From JAENVU01 sp031422675 (GTDB lineage Bacteria; Actinomycetota; Acidimicrobiia; IMCC26256; JAENVU01), in the NCBI GenBank assembly GCA_031422675.1, contig JANPMG010000041.1, positions 12,001 to 76,000 on the forward strand: 64,000 nucleotides of DNA. Direction: 5' to 3'. Both the position numbers and the translations under genes were made by a program. Below, one piece after another: positions 24,590 to 31,930 of this stretch; the first letter of the stretch is position 1, and each line of letters opens with the position of its first letter. A model generated the notes under the pieces. That model searched no databases, had not been told where the DNA came from, and was given only the letters and a program-made list of their open reading frames with translations.

Positions 24590-25072
24590 TCAGGCGTAGA
24601 CGGTGCGCGTCACCCATTCGGCGACGAGACCCGGCTTCTCCTCACCTTCGATCTCGACGGTGAAGTTGCGGGTCACCTCGATCATGTTGGCTTTGAGTTC
24701 CACGTTCGCCGTGATCGCCCGGGCGCGGATCCTCGCGCCGACCTTGACCGGGCTCACGAACCGAACCTTGTTGAAGCCGTAGTTGATCCCCATGAGGATC
24801 CCCTCGTACTTCGCGGGGTCCGGTGCGGCGCCGCTCGCGCCGGCGGCGAGGTGCGTGAGCATCGAGAGCGTCAGGAACCCGTGGGCGATGGTGCCGCCGA
24901 ACGGCGTGGCCGCGGCGCGCTCGGGATCCACGTGGATGAACTGGTGGTCGTGGGTGACGTCGGCGAACTGGTTCACCTGCTCCTGGGTGACCTCGAACCA
25001 TTCGCCGGTGCCTTCGTCGGTGCCGACATCGGCCTGGAACAACGGGAATGCCTTTTCGGCGGCTGCGCTCAT
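24590..25072 (-). CDS. MaoC-type dehydratase ((R)-specific enoyl-CoA hydratase-like)
   Basis: 160 residues with the hot-dog fold MaoC signature: VNQFADVTHDHQFIHVDPERA with the D-x(4)-H dyad, then FGGTIAHGFLTLSML. These enzymes hydrate trans-2-enoyl-CoA to (R)-3-hydroxyacyl-CoA. The ATG at 25072 is chosen because TAGAGT lies 7 nt upstream (leaderless); a GTG three codons earlier would fall inside that -10. It is divergent from the response regulator gene. Confidence 0.92.
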   Translation of the reverse strand: MSAAAEKAFPLFQADVGTDEGTGEWFEVTQEQVNQFADVTHDHQFIHVDPERAAATPFGGTIAHGFLTLSMLTHLAAGASGAAPDPAKYEGILMGINYGFNKVRFVSPVKVGARIRARAITANVELKANMIEVTRNFTVEIEGEEKPGLVAEWVTRTVYA

Positions 25073-25079
25073 GGCCAGC

Positions 25080-25085
25080 ACTCTA
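25080..25085 (-). promoter_or_regulatory. -10 (TAGAGT) of the leaderless MaoC gene
   Basis: TAGAGT on the minus strand ends 7 nt before the ATG at 25072; no Shine-Dalgarno is present between them. Confidence 0.45.
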
Positions 25086-25163
25086 GGAGGGGCGCGGATC
25101 TGCGGTTGAGGGCGCTCTCAGTTCCGGCGCCGCGCGGCGCCGACGCCGTGGCAGCATCACCGG

Positions 25164-25883
25164 GTGCGAATCCTCGTGGTGGAAGACGAAGCCAACATCG
25201 CCGAAGCTCTGGCCACCGGCCTCCGGGCCGAGGGGTTCGACGTCGATGTGGTGGGCGACGGGAACGACGGCGTGTGGCGCGCCCGGGAGCGGGAGTACGC
25301 CGCGATCATCCTCGACATCCTGCTGCCGGGCATGAACGGGTTCAAGGTGTGTCGCACGCTGCGCGCCGAAGGGGTCTGGACGCCGATCCTGATGCTCACG
25401 GCCAAGGACGGTGAGCTCGACGAAGCGGAAGCGCTCGACACCGGGGCCGACGACTTTCTGAGCAAACCGTTCTCGTTCGTCGTGCTCGTCGCTCGTCTCC
25501 GTGCGCTGGTGCGGCGCGGAGTCACGCCGCGACCCGCGGTCCTCACCGTCGGCACGCTCAGCCTCGACCCGGCCTCGCGGGAATGCCATCGCGGCGACAC
25601 CGCCATCGAGCTCACGGCGCGCGAGTACACGTTGCTGGAACTGTTGATGCGACGCTCCGACGCCATCGCGCCCAAGACCGTGCTCCTCGACGAGGTCTGG
25701 GGTCCGGACTTCTCCGGCGACCCGAACATCGTCGAGGTGTACATCGGATATCTGCGCAAGAAGATCGATGCACCGTTCGGTTTGCAGACCATCCTGACGG
25801 TGCGGGGCGCGGGCTACCGATTGATCGCCGATGTTGTGCCCGAGCCCGGCGCACCCGAAGCGGCCGATGCTTCGCCGCAGTAG
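25164..25883 (+). CDS. OmpR/PhoB-family response regulator
   Basis: 239 residues. The receiver domain has the acidic pair E7/D8, phospho-acceptor D51 (IILDILLPGMNG), LTAK, and the conserved K in SKPFS. A C-terminal winged helix (about 130-225) has the typical TAREYTLLELL and YIGYLRKKI...RGAGYRL. GTG start. It overlaps the downstream sensor kinase by 17 bp, so they are a cognate two-component pair. Input unknown; MprA/TcrA-type regulators have the same layout. Confidence 0.94.
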   Translation: MRILVVEDEANIAEALATGLRAEGFDVDVVGDGNDGVWRAREREYAAIILDILLPGMNGFKVCRTLRAEGVWTPILMLTAKDGELDEAEALDTGADDFLSKPFSFVVLVARLRALVRRGVTPRPAVLTVGTLSLDPASRECHRGDTAIELTAREYTLLELLMRRSDAIAPKTVLLDEVWGPDFSGDPNIVEVYIGYLRKKIDAPFGLQTILTVRGAGYRLIADVVPEPGAPEAADASPQ

Positions 25884-27270
25884 CAGCACCTCCTGGGGCA
25901 CCGTCCGGCTGCGGGTGACGCTCGCCGCGACGTTTGTCGTCACGATCGCGATGCTGCTGTCCTCGTGGTTCGTGGTGCGGGCGGTTCGGACCTCCTTGCG
26001 GGAGGACTTGCGCACCGAGAGCGGACTCGCGCTCCGCGATGCCCTCGAGCGATTCGAACGGCGACAGCCGGGCGAGTCACTTCCGGTGGCGAGCCCCGCG
26101 GGATTCGTGATCGTCGTGGTCGATGCCGCCGGCCGCGTGCGTGACGGCTCGCCCGGATTCGAATCCGGCAGCTGGTCCGACTTCGTCGGCCGGACGGCCG
26201 GGTACGACCAAGTGGTGGGGCGTGACGGCCGCCCGTTCCCGGAAGCCATCGCCGGTGAACATCACGTCTGGTTCGTCGGTGACCGCATCTTCAACTTCAT
26301 CCCGGTTGCGATCAACCAGACGACGCCCGGCTACCTCGTGGCGGCCGGCACCATCGGTGCGATCTCGAGTTCGGTCCACACCCTGACCGTCACCCTCTGG
26401 TTCACGGTGCCTGCGCTCATCGTGTTCATCGGCATCGTCGCGTGGACGGTCACCGGCCGTGCGTTACGACCGGTCGAGGTGATCCGCGGCGAGGTGACTG
26501 CGATCACGCAAGAGAGCCTCGACCAGCGGGTGTCCGAACCGCGTGCGCGCGACGAGGTGGGTCGGCTGGCGCGCACCATGAACGAAATGCTCGACCGGCT
26601 CGAAGCCGCCTCGGAACGTGAACGACAGTTCGTCTCCGACGCGTCCCACGAGTTGCGCTCACCGGTCGCCGCGATCCGGGCCACCGGTGAGGTGGCGTTG
26701 GCCCATCCCGAGCACGCGGACTGGCCCACCGTCGTCCAGCGGATGTTGCACGACGACGAGCGCATGGAACAGATCGTGCACGACCTCCTCGACCTCGCCC
26801 GCGAGGAGGGCGCCGAGTTGCCGGCGACTGCGATCGACTTGGACGACATCGTCCTCGAGGAAACCGACCGGGCTCGCCGGCTCGGCCACATCGTGTCGAG
26901 TGATCGGGTGTCGGCGGGGCGGGTCCGCGGGAACAAGGAGCAACTGACCCGGTTGGTCCGCAACCTGATCGACAACGCCACCCGCCATGCCGCCCAGTCG
27001 GTGCGGGTCTCACTCACGTCCGGCCCCGGCGTCACCCTCGTCGTCGAGGACGACGGTCCGGGGATACCTGCCGAGCATCGCGAGGCGGTGTTCGAGCGCT
27101 TCACTCGCCTCGACGAGGGCCGCGCGCGCGATGCGGGCGGCCTCGGCCTCGGACTGGCGATGGTGCAGTCCATCGCACTGCACCACGGTGGGACGGTCAC
27201 GATCACCGACCCGTCCGATCCGGCCTACCCCGGCGCCCGCTTGGTCGTGGACTTCCCCTGCGTGGAGTAA
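25867..27270 (+). CDS. Two-component sensor histidine kinase
   Basis: 467 residues. TM1 is around residues 15-36, an extracytoplasmic domain of about 125 residues follows, TM2 is around 172-194, then a HAMP linker (TGRALRPVEVIRGEV), HisKA with the phospho-acceptor in SDASHELRSP, and HATPase_c with NLIDNATRHA (N box), EDDGPGIP (G1), ERFTR and GGLGLGLAMV (G2). Start ATG at 25867 lies in the end of the regulator gene. The sensor domain has no recognisable ligand motif. Confidence 0.93.
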   Translation: MLRRSSSTSWGTVRLRVTLAATFVVTIAMLLSSWFVVRAVRTSLREDLRTESGLALRDALERFERRQPGESLPVASPAGFVIVVVDAAGRVRDGSPGFESGSWSDFVGRTAGYDQVVGRDGRPFPEAIAGEHHVWFVGDRIFNFIPVAINQTTPGYLVAAGTIGAISSSVHTLTVTLWFTVPALIVFIGIVAWTVTGRALRPVEVIRGEVTAITQESLDQRVSEPRARDEVGRLARTMNEMLDRLEAASERERQFVSDASHELRSPVAAIRATGEVALAHPEHADWPTVVQRMLHDDERMEQIVHDLLDLAREEGAELPATAIDLDDIVLEETDRARRLGHIVSSDRVSAGRVRGNKEQLTRLVRNLIDNATRHAAQSVRVSLTSGPGVTLVVEDDGPGIPAEHREAVFERFTRLDEGRARDAGGLGLGLAMVQSIALHHGGTVTITDPSDPAYPGARLVVDFPCVE

Positions 27271-27294
27271 TCCGTTCCCCCCGAGCCCGGTGAC

Positions 27295-28092
27295 CTACCA
27301 GGGCATCGCGGTGCCGCCGTTGGGGCGCAGGATCTGGCCGGTCATGAACGACGCTCGCTCGGAGACGAGGAAGAGAATCGAATCAGCCACGTCCTGGGCC
27401 GAGCCGACCCGCTTCAGCGGCGCCATGGCGCCGAACCGCTTGCGGTACTTCTCGAGCCGCTCGGGGTCCACGTTGCCGTCGTCGTCGACGAAGTTGTGAC
27501 GCGAGAAGTTGGTCTCGATGACCCCGGGCGCGAGCGCGTTCACCCGGATCCCGAGCGGTCCGGCCTCCCACGCGAGGGTCTTGGTGAGCATGGCCACCGC
27601 GGCCTTGGTCATTCCGTAACACGCCAGCGTGGGCGCCGGAGTGTCGATCGCGCCCGAGGACACGTTGACGATGTTCCCCGAGCCCTGCTCCCCCATGACG
27701 CGCAGCGCCGCCTGACACCCGTAGAACACACTCTTGAGATTGATCGCGAGAATGCGTTCGAACTCGTCGTCGGAGCACTCGGCGATCATGCGGTTGTGCG
27801 GCACGCCGGCGATGTTGCCGACGATGTCGACCCGCCCGAACTCGGACTTCGCGCCGTCGACCAGCAGGTCGACGTCGGCGCGCTCGGTCACGTCGGTGCG
27901 CACACCGCGCGCGGTGCCACCAGCAGCCGAGATCTCGTCGGCGGTTGCGGTCACTGCGTCCACATCGATGTCACCACCGACGACCGTGGCGCCGGCCTCG
28001 GCCAGGGTCAACGCGGTTGCTTTCCCGATACCGCTGCCGGCGCCGGTGAGCACCGCGACCTGACCGGTGAGATCGAAACCGCTGACCGACAT
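27295..28092 (-). CDS. Short-chain dehydrogenase/reductase (SDR)
   Basis: A 265-residue classical SDR with the cofactor motif TGAGSGIG, NIAG (NNAG variant), active-site Ser in VNVSSGA, and YGMTK supplying the catalytic Tyr and Lys. It is an NAD(P)-dependent oxidoreductase of unknown substrate. GGAGG lies upstream of the ATG and TAGTCT (minus 28127-28122) may be the -10. It converges on the histidine kinase. Confidence 0.9.
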   Translation of the reverse strand: MSVSGFDLTGQVAVLTGAGSGIGKATALTLAEAGATVVGGDIDVDAVTATADEISAAGGTARGVRTDVTERADVDLLVDGAKSEFGRVDIVGNIAGVPHNRMIAECSDDEFERILAINLKSVFYGCQAALRVMGEQGSGNIVNVSSGAIDTPAPTLACYGMTKAAVAMLTKTLAWEAGPLGIRVNALAPGVIETNFSRHNFVDDDGNVDPERLEKYRKRFGAMAPLKRVGSAQDVADSILFLVSERASFMTGQILRPNGGTAMPW

Positions 28093-28140
28093 CTGCTGAA
28101 CCTCCGAATCGACGACGCCGGAGACTAGAGGGACCCGGCA

Positions 28141-28313
28141 TTCCGGCGCTGCATCCGCAGCGCGGCGAGCCTCCTACGTCACCGGATCACTCCTCCGTCG
28201 CTCCCGGGCTACTTCGGAGACCGCCATCACTTCTGCGCTGCATCCGCAGCGCCGCGAGTCCCCTCCGTCCCCGCATCACTCCTCCGTCGCTCCCGAGCTA
28301 CTCCGGAGACCGC
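28141..28313. repeat. Tandem duplication of an 84-bp intergenic segment
   Basis: 28141-28224 and 28231-28313 are about 85% identical. Each copy has a small perfect hairpin, GCGCTGC-ATCC-GCAGCGC, and the shared core ATCACTCCTCCGTCGCTCCC. The block lies in the 259-bp gap between two divergent genes and just before TAATCT, the likely -10 of the gene at 28352. Confidence 0.88.
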
Positions 28314-28351
28314 AGTCGCGGGCAAAGCCCGCCTCTAATCTGCGATTTCCC

Positions 28352-29077
28352 ATGGCCGAGATCTCCGTTGCGTGTTTCAACCTGCACTGGGGCGTCGACA
28401 TGCGAGGTCATCCCTTCGATGCCATGGCCGCGTGTCTCGCGCTCGACGCCGATGTCCTGGTGCTCCCGGAATCGTGGCGGCCGTCCGGCCGCACCGCGTT
28501 CGTCGACGAGCTCGCGCAACGCACGGGCGCGACCCTCCACGACATCGGCTATATGTCGGACCGCAACCACGCCCGGCCACGCCACCTGCGGGTCCCCGAG
28601 CAGCCCGGCACGTGCGGCCTCGCCGTGCTCTCGCGGTTACCGGTCCGGAGCTTCACGGACGTCCCGCTCCCCCGAACCGCCACCGACGTCGTCGCGCAGC
28701 GTTCGGCCATCATCGTGGAGGTGGAGTGCGGCGACACGGGCGACACCGGCACCACGACGGTCGCCGTCGGCGGGATCCACGCGTCCCACCGACTCTGGGG
28801 TTGCCTCCCGCAGCTCGGCGCGCTCGATCGGGCGTTGACCGCGCTCGACGTACCGTCGGTGATCGTCGGCGACTGCAACATGTGGGGCCCGCCGATCGGT
28901 GCGCTGCTTCGTCACCGGCGGCGGGCGGTCCGCGGGCGGACCTGGCCCTCGTGGCGACCCCACAGCCAAATCGATCACGTCTGGATCGACGACCGGCTCG
29001 AGGCGCTCGACGGTGAGGTCGGACCCCATACGGGCTCTGACCATCGCCCGATACGCGCGTCGTTGCGGGTGCGGTAA
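28352..29077 (+). CDS. Endonuclease/exonuclease/phosphatase (EEP) family protein
   Basis: 241 residues. The motifs of the EEP metal-dependent phosphohydrolase fold are present: SVACFNLHWG at the N-terminus, LPESW (metal-binding Glu), GDCNMWGPP (DxN) and the terminal GSDHRPI (catalytic SDH). The substrate (nucleic acid, phospholipid or inositol phosphate) cannot be told. No signal peptide. TAATCT 10 nt before the ATG is a plausible -10. Confidence 0.85.
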   Translation: MAEISVACFNLHWGVDMRGHPFDAMAACLALDADVLVLPESWRPSGRTAFVDELAQRTGATLHDIGYMSDRNHARPRHLRVPEQPGTCGLAVLSRLPVRSFTDVPLPRTATDVVAQRSAIIVEVECGDTGDTGTTTVAVGGIHASHRLWGCLPQLGALDRALTALDVPSVIVGDCNMWGPPIGALLRHRRRAVRGRTWPSWRPHSQIDHVWIDDRLEALDGEVGPHTGSDHRPIRASLRVR

Positions 29078-29108
29078 ACAACTCCGAACCCGTTCGAGAG
29101 GAATCGCG

Positions 29109-30194
29109 ATGGTGCAAGAAGTGCGTGGTGTGGTCGCCCGGTCCCCGGGTGCACCGGTGCAGATCGAAACGATCCTCGTTCCCGACCCGGGTCCCGGCGA
29201 GGCCCTGATCCGGGTCCAGGCGTGTGGGGTGTGTCACACCGACCTCCACTACCGAGAGGGTGCGATCAACGACGAGTTCCCCTTTCTGCTTGGCCACGAG
29301 GCCGCCGGGATCGTGGAGGCCGTCGGCCCCGACGTGACCAACGTGGTCCCCGGCGATTTCGTGGTACTCAACTGGCGCGCGGTGTGCGGCGAGTGTCGGT
29401 CGTGTCGGCGCGGGCGGCCCCAGTACTGCTTCTCCACGCACAACGCCACGCAGAAGATGACCCTCACGGACGGCACCGTGCTCACCCCCGCGCTCGGCAT
29501 CGGCGCCTTCGCGGAGAAGACGCTCGTCGCCGCAGGGCAAGCCACGAAGGTCGACGCGAGCGCAAACCCCGCGGCGGTCGGCCTGCTCGGCTGCGGGGTG
29601 ATGGCCGGTCTCGGCGCTGCACTCTTCACCGGTGAAGTGAGCCGCGGTGATTCGGTTGCGGTGTTCGGCTGCGGTGGTGTCGGTGACGCGGCGATCGTCG
29701 GCGCGCGCCTGGCCGGCGCCGCGAAGATCATCGCGGTGGACCTCGACGCCACGAAGTTGGAATGGGCCCGACGCTTCGGCGCGACGCACACGGTGGACGC
29801 CAGTCGTGAAGACGCGGTGGAAGCGGTCCGCGCCCACACCAATGGGAACGGCGCCGACGTGTGTATCGAAGCCGTGGGAAACCCGGCGGTGATGCAACAA
29901 GCGTTCTTCGCCCGCGACCTCGCGGGAACCCTCGTCCAGGTGGGGGTGCCGGACCCGTCCATGACCATCGAGCTCCCGATGATCGAGTTCTTCGGTCGCG
30001 GCGGCGCGCTGAAGCCCAGTTGGTACGGCGACTGCCTCCCAAGCCGTGACTTCCCGATGCTGGTGGACCTCTATCTCCAGGGCCGCCTGCCCCTCGATGA
30101 CTTCGTGAGCGAGACCATCGCGCTCGACGCCGTCGAAGCTGCGTTCGAGAAGATGGAGCGGGGTGAAGTGCTCCGGTCAGTGGTGGTGATGTGA
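29109..30194 (+). CDS. mscR: S-(hydroxymethyl)mycothiol dehydrogenase (MscR), Zn-alcohol dehydrogenase family
   Basis: 361 residues, class III-type zinc ADH. Catalytic zinc ligands are in ACGVCHTDLHYREG and LLGHEAAG, structural zinc cysteines in CGECRSCRRGRPQYC, and the NAD motif is GCGGVGDAA. The long stretch NATQKMTLTDGT...LGIGAFAEKT and the ending are those of the mycothiol-dependent formaldehyde dehydrogenase / nitrosomycothiol reductase of actinobacteria. It detoxifies formaldehyde and S-nitrosomycothiol. GAGAGGAA precedes the ATG. Its 3' end overlaps the antisense sigma factor gene by 18 bp. The MBL-fold partner gene follows at 31115. Confidence 0.93.
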   Translation: MVQEVRGVVARSPGAPVQIETILVPDPGPGEALIRVQACGVCHTDLHYREGAINDEFPFLLGHEAAGIVEAVGPDVTNVVPGDFVVLNWRAVCGECRSCRRGRPQYCFSTHNATQKMTLTDGTVLTPALGIGAFAEKTLVAAGQATKVDASANPAAVGLLGCGVMAGLGAALFTGEVSRGDSVAVFGCGGVGDAAIVGARLAGAAKIIAVDLDATKLEWARRFGATHTVDASREDAVEAVRAHTNGNGADVCIEAVGNPAVMQQAFFARDLAGTLVQVGVPDPSMTIELPMIEFFGRGGALKPSWYGDCLPSRDFPMLVDLYLQGRLPLDDFVSETIALDAVEAAFEKMERGEVLRSVVVM

Positions 30195-30815
30195 CCTGAT
30201 CGGGTCCGCGCGCCCCGACCAGCTCGGGACCTGGTCCTCGTGATCTTCGAGCAACCTGGCCAAGCGAGCGAGACCCGATCGGATGCGTGACTTCGTCGTG
30301 CCTTCCGGAACGCCCAGCTCGACCGCCACCTCGCGATAGGTGAGCCCACCGAAGTGGGCCAGCACGATGGGATCACGGTCGGCTGCCGGCAGGAGCAACA
30401 GCGCGTCGAGCACGGTCTCGCGTTCGGCGACACCATCGGCGACGCTCGGCTGAAATCGCGGTTCGTTCGTTGCGGCGAGTTCACGGCGTTCCACCGCCAC
30501 CTCGTGGCGTAGCCAGTCCACCGATCGGTGATGCGCGGCCACGCTGAGCCAGGCGCCGATCGAGCCGCGGCTCGCATCGAACCCACCCGGGGCTCGCCAG
30601 ACGGTGAGAAACACCTCTTGGGTGGTCTCATCCGCACCTTCACGCCGCTGCGTGACCCGAAACGCCTTGGCCCAGACCAAACCGGAGTAGCGGGAGTAGA
30701 GCTCGGCCATCGCCCGTTCGTCACGATCGACGATGCCATTGATCAACGCGAGGTCCGAGTCGTGACCTCCGAACCCGCCCGACCGTCGCCGGGCTCCATG
30801 CTGTTGCAGAACCAA
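30177..30815 (-). CDS. RNA polymerase sigma factor of the ECF/group 4 type
   Basis: About 212 residues from a TTG start at 30815. Sigma region 2 (AMAELYSRYSGLVWAKAFRV ... WRAPGGFDASRGSIGAWLSVAAHHRSVDWLRHE) binds the -10 element and core; region 4 (LPAADRDPIVLAHFGGLTYREVAVELGVPEGTTKSRIRSGLARL) is the -35-binding helix-turn-helix. The TTG is chosen because AGGGGA lies about 9 nt upstream. A longer frame from 30962 would add an odd repeated GVAWR segment made by the CACGC repeat. No anti-sigma gene is adjacent. It sits antisense between mscR and the MBL gene. Confidence 0.85.
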   Translation of the reverse strand: MVLQQHGARRRSGGFGGHDSDLALINGIVDRDERAMAELYSRYSGLVWAKAFRVTQRREGADETTQEVFLTVWRAPGGFDASRGSIGAWLSVAAHHRSVDWLRHEVAVERRELAATNEPRFQPSVADGVAERETVLDALLLLPAADRDPIVLAHFGGLTYREVAVELGVPEGTTKSRIRSGLARLARLLEDHEDQVPSWSGRADPIRSHHHH

Positions 30816-30885
30816 GCGATTGTTCCCCTGTTCAGAACCCGTCGAAAAACCCGTTTCGGCCCAGATCGAGCGCACGGGCACGCGC

Positions 30886-30925
30886 CACGCCACGCCACGC
30901 CACGCCACGCCACGCCACGCCACGC
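30886..30925. repeat. Microsatellite of eight CACGC pentamers
   Basis: Eight exact copies of the 5-bp unit. It lies 71 bp upstream of the chosen sigma factor start (in its promoter/leader zone), or inside the coding region if the longer frame from 30962 were used, where a unit change would shift the frame. Confidence 0.95.
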
Positions 30926-31018
30926 CGGGACCTGCGTCGCGTGACCGGTCCATACCCGGCACCCCAAGTCTCGAAACTGTCCGGGTCGAAGCCTCGGCCG
31001 GTCGCCGACCCGCTGCCC

Positions 31019-31024
31019 TACGCT
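31019..31024 (+). promoter_or_regulatory. -10 (TACGCT) before the MBL operon
   Basis: TACGCT lies 7 nt before the ATG of a 28-codon frame at 31032, the leaderless spacing found elsewhere in the window. Confidence 0.4.
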
Positions 31025-31031
31025 CACGGAA

Positions 31032-31118
31032 ATGACCGACGAACCGGCACGACGGACACCAACCAACCCGCCGGTCGGCCTTCCCGATCGGGAACGGATA
31101 GCGGGAGCGGTGGCGTGA
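31032..31118 (+). CDS. 28-residue small frame coupled to the MBL gene
   Basis: ATG-initiated frame MTDEPARRTPTNPPVGLPDR... that ends in a TGA overlapping the GTG of the MBL gene (GTGA), and whose ATG follows a TACGCT -10 by 7 nt. It could be a leaderless leader peptide that delivers ribosomes to the MBL gene. No homology recognised. Confidence 0.4.
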   Translation: MTDEPARRTPTNPPVGLPDRERIAGAVA

Positions 31119-31720
31119 GGGTCGATCACGTCGTCACCCACGGCACGTTCTCCATCGACGGCGAGGACTTCGCGGTCGACAACAACATCTGGATCGTCGG
31201 GAACGACCGTGAGTGTCTGGTCATCGACGCCGCGCACGAGGCGGCACCGATCATCGCCGGCATCGCCGGGCGTGCGGTGACCGCCATCGTGTGCACCCAC
31301 GGTCACAACGACCACATCAACGTGGCGGCGGAGCTGGCCGACGCGGTGGGCGCGCCCATCGCGATCCACCCCGACGATCACATGCTCTGGGACGTCGTGA
31401 ATCCCACGCGTGCACCCGATCTCCTGATCGCCGACGGCGACCGGTTCGTCGCCGGTGAGGTGAATCTGGTTGCGCTCCACACGCCCGGCCACTCACCCGG
31501 TGGGGTGAGCCTGTACGACGCCGCGCACGGGCACGTGTTCTCCGGCGACACGTTGTTCAACGGTGGCCCCGGCGCCACCGGACGCTCGTTCTCGGACTAC
31601 GACACGATCGTCGCGTCGATCCGCGCCCGCCTCTTCAGCCTGCCGCCCGAAACAGTGGTCCACACCGGCCACGGCGACGACACCACCATCGCCGCCGAAC
31701 TCGCCAACCTCACTCGCTGA
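31115..31720 (+). CDS. MBL-fold hydrolase, MscR partner (glyoxalase II-like)
   Basis: 201 residues, GTG start after GGGAG. The metal-binding motif THGHNDH, a downstream HTPGHSPGG, FSGDTLF and a C-terminal HTGHGDDTT give all metallo-beta-lactamase ligands. In mycobacteria a homologous MBL gene (Rv2260, from memory) directly follows mscR, so it probably hydrolyses the formyl-mycothiol or another mycothiol thioester formed in formaldehyde detoxification (inference). Here the pair is interrupted by an antisense sigma factor gene. Confidence 0.88.
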   Translation: MRVDHVVTHGTFSIDGEDFAVDNNIWIVGNDRECLVIDAAHEAAPIIAGIAGRAVTAIVCTHGHNDHINVAAELADAVGAPIAIHPDDHMLWDVVNPTRAPDLLIADGDRFVAGEVNLVALHTPGHSPGGVSLYDAAHGHVFSGDTLFNGGPGATGRSFSDYDTIVASIRARLFSLPPETVVHTGHGDDTTIAAELANLTR

Positions 31721-31749
31721 CCCGGACGGGCCGGAACCCGACCGAGACG

Positions 31750-31852
31750 CAGCGCAGCGGAGTCGAGCCGCGAGGCAGCGAGTCCCGCGTCAGCCGGAAC
31801 CGATAGGAGGTCGAGCGAACGAGCCATCGGGCAGCAGCGCAGCGGAGTCGAG
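31750..31852. repeat. 18-bp intergenic direct repeat
   Basis: CAGCGCAGCGGAGTCGAG occurs at 31750-31767 and 31835-31852 in the 210-bp convergent gap after the MBL gene; GGACGGGCCG also occurs at both ends of this gap. No gene or clear terminator is visible here. Confidence 0.85.
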
Positions 31853-31930
31853 CAGCGCGGGAGGCGTCCCCGACCACACCGCACCCAGACACCGCCACCG
31901 ACGCGGCGACCGAAGCCGGACGGGCCGAAA

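Noticed and set aside
30177..30962. Longer sigma factor from 30962 with a GVAWR repeated N-terminus
   Set aside because: The N-terminal part is produced by the CACGC microsatellite and has no sigma features; AGGGGA before the TTG at 30815 is a better start. Kept open as a phase-variation idea in the findings.
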